Shown here: positions 1 through 7,546 of the stretch, in pieces
Layout: each line of letters opens with the position of its first letter
How positions within the stretch are numbered: the stretch's first letter is position 1
Assembly: GCF_044335535.1 (NCBI RefSeq)
Contig: NZ_JBIQVZ010000001.1
Location: 248,001-312,000, forward strand
Source: Mariniflexile sp044335535
GTDB taxonomy: Bacteria; Bacteroidota; Bacteroidia; Flavobacteriales; Flavobacteriaceae
Reading direction: 5' to 3'
DNA length: 64,000 nt
Notes under the pieces: model-generated
Database searches by the model: none
Told to the model about the DNA's origin: nothing
Seen by the model: the letters and a program-made list of their open reading frames with translations, nothing else
Made by a program: the position numbers and the translations under genes

Positions 1-207
1 GGGTAAATCTTGGGTTGTAAAGGTTATTGTACTGCCATTTATTGCATAAGACAGACCGATACCTTCAAACTTTGACAGAATAGGTGTTATATCATAATTG
101 GTGTCTGAAATGGATTCTTCTGCTGGTGAAGCGTCATCACTTGAACAAGCAATAAAAGCCGCAACTATAAGCATAGGTAGTACTAAAAGCTTTTCTAGGT
201 GTTTCAT
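1..207 (-). CDS. Lipoprotein, C-terminal part outside the window
   Basis: The first 69 residues of a minus-strand protein that runs off the left edge. A signal peptide ends in a lipobox (AAFIAC, Cys21) followed by SSDD, typical of Bacteroidota lipoproteins. The visible mature part reads as a soluble domain entered through a Ser/Asp/Glu-rich linker. The segment around TFTTQDLP recalls the start of YHYH-domain lipoproteins often found beside Spy/CpxP-like genes, but the YHYH motif itself would lie outside, so this is only a guess. It is the last visible gene downstream of the sigma factor operon, with 3 bp between it and the small peptide gene. Confidence 0.75.
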   Translation of the reverse strand, partial: MKHLEKLLVLPMLIVAAFIACSSDDASPAEESISDTNYDITPILSKFEGIGLSYAINGSTITFTTQDLP

Positions 208-210
208 AGT

Positions 211-363
211 CTATTTATTTTGGAAATAATCATTTTCACTAATATCCTTTTCATGATTGCTTATTTTATCATTATTAGACTCCCATGAGTTATGTATATT
301 TATGATGTTTAGTATCAATACTGTTATCGTTAATAAAACAATGCTAAATCTTAAAATTTTCAT
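211..363 (-). CDS. 50-residue single-pass membrane peptide
   Basis: A short ORF with an ATG start at 363 and a TAG stop at 211-213. It has a basic N-terminus (MKILRF), one hydrophobic segment at about residues 7-23 and a polar, acidic tail rich in Asn, Asp and Glu. It resembles no family I can name. It lies 128 bp below the Spy-like gene and 3 bp above the lipoprotein gene, in the same direction, which supports it as a real operon member. It could act as a membrane peptide in the same envelope-stress circuit, but nothing in the sequence shows its function. Confidence 0.5.
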   Translation of the reverse strand: MKILRFSIVLLTITVLILNIINIHNSWESNNDKISNHEKDISENDYFQNK

Positions 364-491
364 TTTATCAATCATCCTTTTTATTTAGGTATGATTTTTT
401 AGATGTGTTTATTTCAAAAAACTTGTGCGATATTTTATTTTTTTTCAAAAAAAAACTTTCAATTGCTGAAAGTCTTTTAATTATCATAGAA

Positions 492-1004
492 TCAATTATT
501 TGGATGTGGCGGCGGTAACATACGGCCATTCTCTTCGTGTGGAATAGGTGGCCTTTGCTTTTTTTCTCCAACTTTATGCAATGCTTCAGTGACTATCTCA
601 TTAAATCGCTCTTTTTGTTTTTCATTACAAAGATTATATACCTCTCTAAGATTATAAAAGGTTGCTATATCTCTTTCTTTCTCTAAAAAACCTATCTCAT
701 TGGAAATAGAATCAATCTCTGAAGTATTTAAAGGACTGACTGAAATATTTTTAAATAACGCATTTTTTAATGTTCTTAAACTAGTATGTATTTGCCTTAT
801 TTTATGGTGGTGTTCCCTAGAAAGCATATGCATTTTTTGCATTTGCGACTCATTGAATTGCAATTCTCTTGCAATAAAATCGTCTGGGTCTTGTTGCTCA
901 TTCGTTTCTTTAAAAACAGGGGTTCCAATATAATTGAACAAGAAAAACCCATTTACAATAATTAAGAACACGAGTAACGTATATAAGATTGCATTTTTCT
1001 TCAT
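492..1004 (-). CDS. Spy/CpxP- or CnrX-like periplasmic sensor protein
   Basis: A 170-residue protein with one N-terminal membrane anchor (about residues 5-25) and a mainly helical periplasmic domain. That domain has the look of the Spy/CpxP/metal-sensor superfamily: a FNESQMQKMH stretch, a His-rich helix (REHHHKIRQIH), and a second long helix pair rich in Glu and Lys. The tail is Pro/His-rich. Family members act as periplasmic chaperones or bind metals and control an ECF sigma factor, as CnrX does with CnrY and CnrH. The gene order here (sigma, membrane anti-sigma candidate, this gene) matches the CnrYXH logic. The inducing signal cannot be read from the sequence. Confidence 0.7.
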   Translation of the reverse strand: MKKNAILYTLLVFLIIVNGFFLFNYIGTPVFKETNEQQDPDDFIARELQFNESQMQKMHMLSREHHHKIRQIHTSLRTLKNALFKNISVSPLNTSEIDSISNEIGFLEKERDIATFYNLREVYNLCNEKQKERFNEIVTEALHKVGEKKQRPPIPHEENGRMLPPPHPNN

Positions 1005-1016
1005 AACATACTTAGT

Positions 1017-1328
1017 TTAATTAAACAAATTGGTTTCTGAATCTAACGATAAGCCATATGCACTTGCAAAATCGCTCACTTTCTCTTCATAGATGGCCGT
1101 CTTTATTTTTGCAAATGCATACACATTCAATAAAATAATACAAACCAAAGTTGCCAACTGAAGCTTTGGTGAAAACCAAGGCAACTTATTCTGCTCCGCT
1201 TCCTTTTCTGCAAACAACACCTGCATAGTCCTATCCTTGAAAAAAGGAGACACTTTAACCTCTTGGACAGTCTTGAGCACTTCAAAAGTGTCCTCTATTT
1301 TATGTTGTATGTCTTTATTTGTTTTCAT
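1017..1328 (-). CDS. Small single-pass membrane protein, probable anti-sigma factor
   Basis: A 103-residue protein with about 50 cytoplasmic residues, one membrane helix at about 56-73 (QLATLVCIILLNVYAFA) and a short periplasmic tail. It lies directly after the ECF sigma gene (40 bp gap) and just before the Spy-like gene (12 bp gap). This size, topology and position fit an anti-sigma factor that holds the sigma factor at the membrane until the periplasmic partner signals. No zinc-binding anti-sigma motif (HxxxCxxC) is present, so it is not of the ZAS type. The role is inferred from context. Confidence 0.65.
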   Translation of the reverse strand: MKTNKDIQHKIEDTFEVLKTVQEVKVSPFFKDRTMQVLFAEKEAEQNKLPWFSPKLQLATLVCIILLNVYAFAKIKTAIYEEKVSDFASAYGLSLDSETNLFN

Positions 1329-1368
1329 TCTATTAGTATTTAGATACTTTTAACTTAAAAAACTTGCG

Positions 1369-1947
1369 TTACTTTTCATTTTTATAAAAATTACCCAAGA
1401 GTTCCTGTAATTTTTTTTTAGCTCGAAACATCAATGACTCAACAGACGGAATACTTTTATCTATTATTTCACTAATCTCTTGGTAGCTCTTACCATCTAT
1501 CTTACTTAAGGTAAATACAACTCTTTGGGCATCTGGCAATTTATTTATGGCACGAAATAACGTATCACTTCTTTCTTGGTTTTCCAATAGAATACCTGGA
1601 TGGTCCATATCTGTAAAATACATCGTTTTATCTAAAGGTATTTCACTCCTAAATAACGATTGCAGAAACGCAAATCGTTTTTTTGTGTTTTTCTTTCTAA
1701 TAAATTCCAAACATTTATTTGTTGTAATCCTATAAATCCACGTCGATAATTTAGAATGGCCTTTAAATTTTTCAATAGAATTAAAGACCTCTACGAAAAC
1801 CTCTTGTGCAATATCTTCGGCGTCTTCTTTGTTGGGAACAAACGATATACAAGTAGAAAATACTTTTTGCTGAAAATCATCAATCAATTGACCATAAGCT
1901 TTTTCACTATGATCTTTCAATGCTTTTATAAATTCACTTTCAGTCAA
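1369..1947 (-). CDS. ECF-type RNA polymerase sigma factor
   Basis: 192 residues, normal ECF length. Region 2 includes DAEDIAQEVFVEVF and the promoter-melting helix around KLSTWIYRITTNKCLEF. Region 4 includes YQEISEIIDKSIPSVESL, the helix-turn-helix that reads the -35-like box. The start appears to be TTG at 1947: no in-frame ATG lies upstream, and MTESEFIKALKDHSEKAYG is a usual beginning for this group. It is the first gene of a minus-strand operon with a membrane anti-sigma candidate and a Spy/CnrX-like sensor, which points to control of an envelope or metal stress response. Autoregulation is likely for such operons but no matching promoter was recognised. Confidence 0.9.
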   Translation of the reverse strand: MTESEFIKALKDHSEKAYGQLIDDFQQKVFSTCISFVPNKEDAEDIAQEVFVEVFNSIEKFKGHSKLSTWIYRITTNKCLEFIRKKNTKKRFAFLQSLFRSEIPLDKTMYFTDMDHPGILLENQERSDTLFRAINKLPDAQRVVFTLSKIDGKSYQEISEIIDKSIPSVESLMFRAKKKLQELLGNFYKNEK

Positions 1948-2071
1948 AAAAAATATTATTTGTGGTCTAATTAAATTGAAACACCAACATAATAAAAAAC
2001 TTGTGTAATTAATTTAATTTTTTCAAAATTAGCATAAAATAAAAATATTCGTGTATTCATAGCATTTAATG

Positions 2072-2079
2072 TAACTTTG
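2072..2079 (+). promoter_or_regulatory. Promoter -7 box (TAACTTTG) of the methyltransferase gene
   Basis: TAACTTTG matches the Bacteroidota -7 consensus TAnnTTTG and lies 19 bp before the ATG at 2098. No clear TTG at about -33 was found. Because the box would be inside the gene if translation began at the TTG at 2077, it supports the ATG at 2098 as the start. Confidence 0.55.
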
Positions 2080-2097
2080 CACACTTATTTAAACACC

Positions 2098-3312
2098 ATG
2101 CGATTACACAGAAATTTATGCTTTTCGGTTATAGACGGATTAACCTTAATTTTTAACGAAGGACATTATGCCGATAAAGTTATTCAACAATTATTAAAAC
2201 GAGATAAACGATGGGGCGCTCGCGACCGTGCTTTTGTTGCCGAGACCACATACGATATTGTACGTTGGAAACGCCTGTATGCAGAAATTGCTGAGGTAAA
2301 AGAACCTTTTAATAGAGATAATTTGTGGCGCATGTTTGCTGTTTGGGCAACTTTAAAAGGTATCAAATTACCCGATTGGAAATATTTTGAAGACACACCA
2401 ACCCGAAAAATAAAAGGACGTTTTGATGAGCTTTCAAAAATAAGAAAGTTTAAGGAATCGATTCCAGATTGGTTGGACGAACTAGGTGAAAAAGAATTAG
2501 GAAATACTGTTTGGAACAAGGAAATTACCGCTTTAAATGAACAAGCCGATGTTATTTTAAGAGTAAATACCTTAAAAACAACTAAAGAAAAATTACAAAC
2601 CGAGTTATTTGATTTAGATATTGAGACCGAATATTTACAAGACTACCCAAATGCTTTAAAGCTTAAAGAGCGTGCTAATGTATTTACTACCGACGCTTTT
2701 AAGAATGGTTATTTTGAAGTCCAAGATGCCTCTTCTCAATTAGTTGCCGAATTTTTAAATGTACAACCCGGCATGCGCGTGGTTGATGCTTGTGCCGGTG
2801 CCGGTGGAAAAACGTTGCATATTGCTTCTTTAATGGAAAATAAAGGGCAAATTATAGCTATGGACATTTATGAAAACAAACTTCATGAATTAAAAAGACG
2901 CGCAAAACGAAATGGTGCCCATAACATAGAACCACGGGTTATCGATTCAACAAAAGTCATTAAAAAACTATATGATAAAGCAGATCGTGTTTTAATTGAC
3001 GCCCCTTGCTCTGGCTTAGGTGTATTGCGCAGAAACCCAGATGCTAAATGGAAATTACAACCAGATTTTATCGAAAAAATAAAAACAACCCAACAAGATA
3101 TTTTACAGCAGTACGCTAAAATGGTAAAAGTTGGTGGCCAATTGGTTTACGCAACATGCTCTATTTTACCATCAGAAAACCAGGAACAAGTTGACAAATT
3201 CTTAACATCAGAATCCGGTAAAAATTTCACGCTTATAAAAGACAAAAAAGTGTTAGCCCACAAATCGGGATTTGACGGGTTTTTCATGGCTTTGCTGGAG
3301 AGGAAGGTTTAG
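2098..3312 (+). CDS. RsmB/NOP2-family rRNA (cytosine-C5) methyltransferase
   Basis: 404 residues. The C-terminal half is a SAM-dependent methyltransferase: the SAM-binding loop DACAGAGGKTLHIASL is near residue 229, the catalytic motif DAPCSGLGVLRRNPD near 301 and the second conserved cysteine in ATCSILPSENQEQVDKFL near 353. The family forms a covalent link through TCS and uses PCS to release the base. The N-terminal part looks like a NusB-like RNA-binding region (AVWATLKG). It probably methylates 16S rRNA in the cytoplasm, but the exact cytosine is not shown. The start at ATG 2098 was chosen over TTG 2077 because of the promoter box. It is a single gene, divergent from the sigma operon. Confidence 0.88.
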   Translation: MRLHRNLCFSVIDGLTLIFNEGHYADKVIQQLLKRDKRWGARDRAFVAETTYDIVRWKRLYAEIAEVKEPFNRDNLWRMFAVWATLKGIKLPDWKYFEDTPTRKIKGRFDELSKIRKFKESIPDWLDELGEKELGNTVWNKEITALNEQADVILRVNTLKTTKEKLQTELFDLDIETEYLQDYPNALKLKERANVFTTDAFKNGYFEVQDASSQLVAEFLNVQPGMRVVDACAGAGGKTLHIASLMENKGQIIAMDIYENKLHELKRRAKRNGAHNIEPRVIDSTKVIKKLYDKADRVLIDAPCSGLGVLRRNPDAKWKLQPDFIEKIKTTQQDILQQYAKMVKVGGQLVYATCSILPSENQEQVDKFLTSESGKNFTLIKDKKVLAHKSGFDGFFMALLERKV

Positions 3313-3463
3313 TTTTATATTCTCTTCACATATTTATACTTTTTATGGTAGAATTATTATTAATAAGCTAAATTAAAAACAGAATGCTCATTCATGTTCA
3401 AAACCTAGTGAATAACTCTAAATTTTCACAGTAATATTTACGTGAATTTACGCCGAAAAAAAG

Positions 3464-3471
3464 TAAATTTG
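3464..3471 (+). promoter_or_regulatory. Promoter -7 box (TAAATTTG) of purL
   Basis: TAAATTTG fits TAnnTTTG and lies 33 bp before the ATG at 3505. It falls inside the longer open frame that begins with GTG at 3442, which argues that the N-terminal 21 codons of that frame are not translated. Confidence 0.45.
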
Positions 3472-3504
3472 CACTTTGTTAAACACAACACAAATCAATA
3501 CATA

Positions 3505-6500
3505 ATGATTCATTTCTTTGGAAACGTAACCAGCAAGGTATTTGCTGTTCAAACCTGCCTACCGGACAGGCAGGCAACAAAAGAATTATCAACCGAAACC
3601 ATCGCTAAATTAACGTGGTTATTTGGCAACCAACCAAAGATAGAACAAGCATCGCTCGATGCTTTTTTTGTTGGTCCACGTGCTGCTATGATAACACCTT
3701 GGAGCACTAATGCTGTAGAAATCACCCAAAATATGGGCATTTCCGATATTATACGAATTGAAGAATTCCAAGCAGTTTCTGAAGATTTTAAAGGTTTCGA
3801 CCCGATGATTTCTGAAAAATTCAATGGATTAAACCAAGAATCATTTACTATAAATATCAAGCCTGAATCTATTCTAAATATTGAAGATATTGCGGCTTAT
3901 AACCAAAAAGAAGGTTTGTCTTTAAGTGATGAAGAAGTTGACTATTTAAAAGGGATTGCAAAAAAAATGGGGCGTCCGTTAACAGATTCTGAAGTTTTTG
4001 GGTTTTCACAAGTGAATTCAGAACATTGTCGCCATAAAATTTTCAACGGAACTTTTGTGATTGATGGTGTTGAAAAACCAACATCACTTTTCAAATTAAT
4101 TAGAAAAACATCTGAAACACATCCCAACAGTATTGTTTCGGCCTATAAAGATAATGTGGCTTTTGTTGAAGGTCCCAAAGTGGAACAATTTGCACCAAAA
4201 ACTGCAGATAAGCCAGATTTTTACGAAACAAAAGCATTCGAATCGGTTATTTCATTAAAGGCAGAAACCCACAACTTCCCTACCACCGTAGAACCATTTA
4301 ATGGTGCTGCAACAGGTTCGGGTGGTGAAATTCGCGATAGACTTGCCGGAGGAAAAGGTTCATTACCATTAGCAGGTACAGCGGTTTACATGACATCCTA
4401 TTCCAGATTGGAAGAAAGTCGCCCATGGGAAAAAGCCTTTCCAGAGCGCAAATGGCTATACCAAACCCCAATGGATATTCTAATAAAAGCATCCAATGGT
4501 GCATCCGACTTTGGAAACAAGTTCGGGCAACCGCTTATTTGTGGTTCGGTGTTAACCTTTGAGCATGATGAACATTTCGACAAGCTCAATGTGACAGCAA
4601 GAAAACTAGGTTTCGATAAAGTGATCATGCAAGCAGGTGGTATTGGCTATGGAAAAAAAGACCAGGCTTTAAAGGATAAGCCACAAGCTGGTGATAAGAT
4701 TGTCATTCTTGGTGGTGAAAACTACCGAATTGGCATGGGTGGAGCTGCGGTGTCTAGTGCCGATACTGGTGAATTTGCATCTGGTATCGAATTAAATGCT
4801 GTGCAACGTTCCAATCCAGAAATGCAAAAACGTGCTGCCAATGCCATTCGTGGCATGGTGGAAAGTGATGAAAATTTTATCGTTTCTATTCATGATCATG
4901 GTGCTGGAGGCCATTTAAATTGTTTAAGCGAATTGGTAGAAGATACTGGTGGAAAAATAGATTTAGATGCCTTACCTGTTGGTGATCCTACGCTTTCCGA
5001 TAAAGAAATTATTGGCAACGAATCACAAGAACGTATGGGCTTGGTGATTGACAAAGACCATATCGATATCCTTCAACGTATTGCCGATAGAGAACGCTCA
5101 CCTATGTACACCGTAGGTGATGTTACAGGTGACGACCGTTTTACATTTGAATCTAAAACCAACGGCCATAAACCAATGGATTTAGCTATGGAAGATATGT
5201 TTGGTAGTTCACCAAAAACCATCATGACCGATAAGACCGTTGAAAGAAACTATGATGATGTTACTTATAACGCCAATAAATTTGATGAGTATTTAGAACA
5301 AGTTTTGCAATTGGAAGCGGTGGCATGTAAAGATTGGCTAACAAACAAAGTGGATCGATGTGTTGGCGGAAAAGTAGCAAAGCAACAATGTGCTGGACCT
5401 TTACAACTACCTTTAAACAATGTTGGCGTGATGGCGTTGGACTATAAAGGAAAAGAAGGCATTGCAACCTCCATTGGACACTCCCCTATTTCTGGATTAA
5501 TTAATCCCATCGCAGGAAGTAGAAATGCTATTACCGAAGCCTTAACCAATATTATTTGGGCACCGTTAAAAGACGGCTTAACATCGGTTTCCTTATCGGC
5601 AAACTGGATGTGGCCTTGTAAAAACGAAGGTGAAGATGCACGTTTGTATGAAGCTGTTGAAGCCGTTTCAGAATTTGCGATTGATTTAGGCATTAATGTG
5701 CCTACAGGGAAAGATTCCTTATCAATGAAACAAAAATATCCTGATGGCGATGTACTTTCTCCCGGAACGGTTATTATTTCCGCAGCAGGAAACTGTAATG
5801 ATATTGCCAATGTCATTGAGCCTGTTTTCCAAAAAAATGCTGGTAATATTTACTACATCAATATATCACAAGATCATTTCAAATTAGGCGGAAGTTCATT
5901 TGCGCAAGTATTGAATAAAATTGGAAACGATACACCAACGGTAAAAAGTGCCGCTTACGTAAAAACCGTTTTCAATACCATTCAAAAATTAATAAAAGAC
6001 AAACAAATAGTTGCGGGGCACGATGTTGCTTCGGGCGGATTGATTACTACTTTATTGGAAATGTGTTTTGCTGACAATGATTTAGCTGCTGAGTTAGACC
6101 TTTCTGCTTTAGCTGAAAAAGACTCCGTAAAAGTGTTATTTGCTGAAAATTCCGGTATTGTGATTCAAGCAAAAGACGCTTCAATTGAAACTGTTTTAAA
6201 TCAAGCGCAAATTGATTTTTATAACATTGGAAAAGTAACTAGCAGTGATGTTTTGAGCATCATTAACAATAACGACGTTTTCACTTTAAATATATCTCGT
6301 TTACGCGATGTGTGGTACAAAACCTCGTTTTTATTAGACCAAAAACAAACGGCAAATAATTTAGCGAAAGATAGATTTGATAATTACAAAAATCAACCTT
6401 TAAACTATACATTCCCAAGTCACTTTACAGGCCTCACCCCCAGCCCCTCTCCAAAGGAAAGTGGAGCGAGACCCAAAGCAGCTATTTTACGGGAAAAAGG

Positions 6501-7215
6501 CAGTAACTCCGAACGTGAAATGGCAAATGCGATGTATTTAGCAGGTTTTGATGTGAAGGACGTACACATGACTGATTTAATATCGGGTCGTGAAACTTTG
6601 GAGGATATTCAGTTTTTAGGAGCTGTTGGTGGCTTTTCAAATTCCGATGTTTTAGGCTCTGCAAAGGGTTGGGCTGGTGCTATTAAATATAACGAAAAGG
6701 CCAATAAAGTAATTCAGGACTTCTTTAAAAGAGAAGATACCTTATCGGTAGGTATTTGTAATGGCTGCCAATTATGGATGGAATTGGAACTTATCAATCC
6801 AGAACACAACATTCACGGAAAAATGCTGCATAACGATTCGCATAAACACGAAAGCGCTTTTACTTCCGTTAAGATCCAAAAGAACAATTCGGTCATGCTT
6901 TCAACCTTAGAAGGTGCCACCCTAGGGGTTTGGATTTCACATGGCGAAGGCAAATTTAGCTTGCCTTTAACAGAAGACAATTACAATATTGTTGCTAAAT
7001 ATGGTTATAGTGAATATCCACACAACCCAAATGGTTCCGATTTTAACACCGCTATGATGTGTGATAAAACAGGGCGTCATTTAGTAACCATGCCACACAT
7101 TGAACGTTCTACCTTTCAATGGAACTGGGCATATTATCCTGAAAACAGAAACGACGAAGTATCACCATGGTTGGAAGCGTTTGTGAACGCCAGACTTTGG
7201 TTGGAAAAAAAATAA
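3505..7215 (+). CDS. purL: Phosphoribosylformylglycinamidine synthase, large fused form
   Basis: 1236 residues, the fused form used by Bacteroidota and gamma-proteobacteria. It converts FGAR, glutamine and ATP to FGAM in purine synthesis. The order is a PurS-like N-terminus, two AIRS-type halves (SEHCRHKIF near residue 170; KAETHNFPTTVEPFNGAATG near 252) and a C-terminal glutaminase with the nucleophile in GICNGCQLW near residue 1083 and a His/Glu pair in MPHIERS. The start ATG 3505 gives the conserved opening MIHFFGN. Two palindromic repeats have entered the frame without breaking it: residues about 18-24 (CLPDRQA), and the linker before the glutaminase at about 976-989. It stands alone, with its own promoter and a terminator. 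Confidence 0.96.
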   Translation: MIHFFGNVTSKVFAVQTCLPDRQATKELSTETIAKLTWLFGNQPKIEQASLDAFFVGPRAAMITPWSTNAVEITQNMGISDIIRIEEFQAVSEDFKGFDPMISEKFNGLNQESFTINIKPESILNIEDIAAYNQKEGLSLSDEEVDYLKGIAKKMGRPLTDSEVFGFSQVNSEHCRHKIFNGTFVIDGVEKPTSLFKLIRKTSETHPNSIVSAYKDNVAFVEGPKVEQFAPKTADKPDFYETKAFESVISLKAETHNFPTTVEPFNGAATGSGGEIRDRLAGGKGSLPLAGTAVYMTSYSRLEESRPWEKAFPERKWLYQTPMDILIKASNGASDFGNKFGQPLICGSVLTFEHDEHFDKLNVTARKLGFDKVIMQAGGIGYGKKDQALKDKPQAGDKIVILGGENYRIGMGGAAVSSADTGEFASGIELNAVQRSNPEMQKRAANAIRGMVESDENFIVSIHDHGAGGHLNCLSELVEDTGGKIDLDALPVGDPTLSDKEIIGNESQERMGLVIDKDHIDILQRIADRERSPMYTVGDVTGDDRFTFESKTNGHKPMDLAMEDMFGSSPKTIMTDKTVERNYDDVTYNANKFDEYLEQVLQLEAVACKDWLTNKVDRCVGGKVAKQQCAGPLQLPLNNVGVMALDYKGKEGIATSIGHSPISGLINPIAGSRNAITEALTNIIWAPLKDGLTSVSLSANWMWPCKNEGEDARLYEAVEAVSEFAIDLGINVPTGKDSLSMKQKYPDGDVLSPGTVIISAAGNCNDIANVIEPVFQKNAGNIYYINISQDHFKLGGSSFAQVLNKIGNDTPTVKSAAYVKTVFNTIQKLIKDKQIVAGHDVASGGLITTLLEMCFADNDLAAELDLSALAEKDSVKVLFAENSGIVIQAKDASIETVLNQAQIDFYNIGKVTSSDVLSIINNNDVFTLNISRLRDVWYKTSFLLDQKQTANNLAKDRFDNYKNQPLNYTFPSHFTGLTPSPSPKESGARPKAAILREKGSNSEREMANAMYLAGFDVKDVHMTDLISGRETLEDIQFLGAVGGFSNSDVLGSAKGWAGAIKYNEKANKVIQDFFKREDTLSVGICNGCQLWMELELINPEHNIHGKMLHNDSHKHESAFTSVKIQKNNSVMLSTLEGATLGVWISHGEGKFSLPLTEDNYNIVAKYGYSEYPHNPNGSDFNTAMMCDKTGRHLVTMPHIERSTFQWNWAYYPENRNDEVSPWLEAFVNARLWLEKK
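3556..3576. repeat. 21-bp palindromic repeat inside purL
   Basis: TGCCTACCGGACAGGCA plus GGCA, a hairpin-forming unit of the same family as the copy at 39830-39851 (ACCTGCCGGCAGGC...). Its length of exactly 21 bp keeps the purL frame and adds CLPDRQA between AVQT and TKEL. Confidence 0.75.
6431..6472. repeat. GC-rich palindromic repeat in the purL interdomain linker
   Basis: The stretch with CCCCTCTCCAAAGGAAAG is a worn copy of the CCCTCTCC-AAAGG family seen at 23467-23577, 35546-35650 and 43735-43838. It encodes about 14 residues (GLTPSPSPKESGAR) just before the conserved start of the glutaminase domain (RPKAAILREKG). Confidence 0.65.
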
Positions 7216-7235
7216 GGAGTTATTTATAGATTCTT

Positions 7236-7269
7236 GAAAAAAGCTTTTACTTTGGTAAGAGCTTTTTTG
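7236..7269 (+). terminator. Rho-independent terminator of purL
   Basis: AAAAAGCTTTTAC, loop TTTG, then GTAAGAGCTTTTTT: a long stem ending in a T run, 20 bp after the purL stop. Its A-run makes it usable on the other strand as well. Confidence 0.75.
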
Positions 7270-7377
7270 TTTTTAAAATGCACAACGAATTGAACAATTA
7301 TTTTAATTAATGCTCAACAGAATGTGCATAATTATATTTTCTTTCTCTTTCTTAAATTTATTAAAACAAATCTAAAG

Positions 7378-7433
7378 GAGCGCAGTCGAAACCCTTGCCA
7401 AACCCTTTTCTGTCAAGCATTTCGACTGCGCTC
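7378..7433. repeat. Inverted repeat with GAGCGCAGTCGAAA arms
   Basis: Perfect 14-bp arms (7378-7391 and 7420-7433) enclose 28 bp. Repeats with this arm are common between genes in Flavobacteriaceae. It marks the left side of the accessory island. Confidence 0.7.
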
Positions 7434-7546
7434 AATGTGACAATTTAGAATAACCACGCTTAACTTAATGACATTGGGCTTGAACTAGCAATTAATACGG
7501 TGTTGAACAGGGCGTTCATGTTTGGCCGTACCGTCCACACGAACGC

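Noticed and set aside
368..571. Open frame of 67 codons on the minus strand
   Set aside because: It overlaps the end of the Spy-like gene, has no family features and an odd composition. The 50-codon frame at 211-363 is better placed in the operon.
3442..3504. Longer purL start at GTG 3442
   Set aside because: The extra residues are not part of PurL, and a TAnnTTTG promoter box lies inside them.
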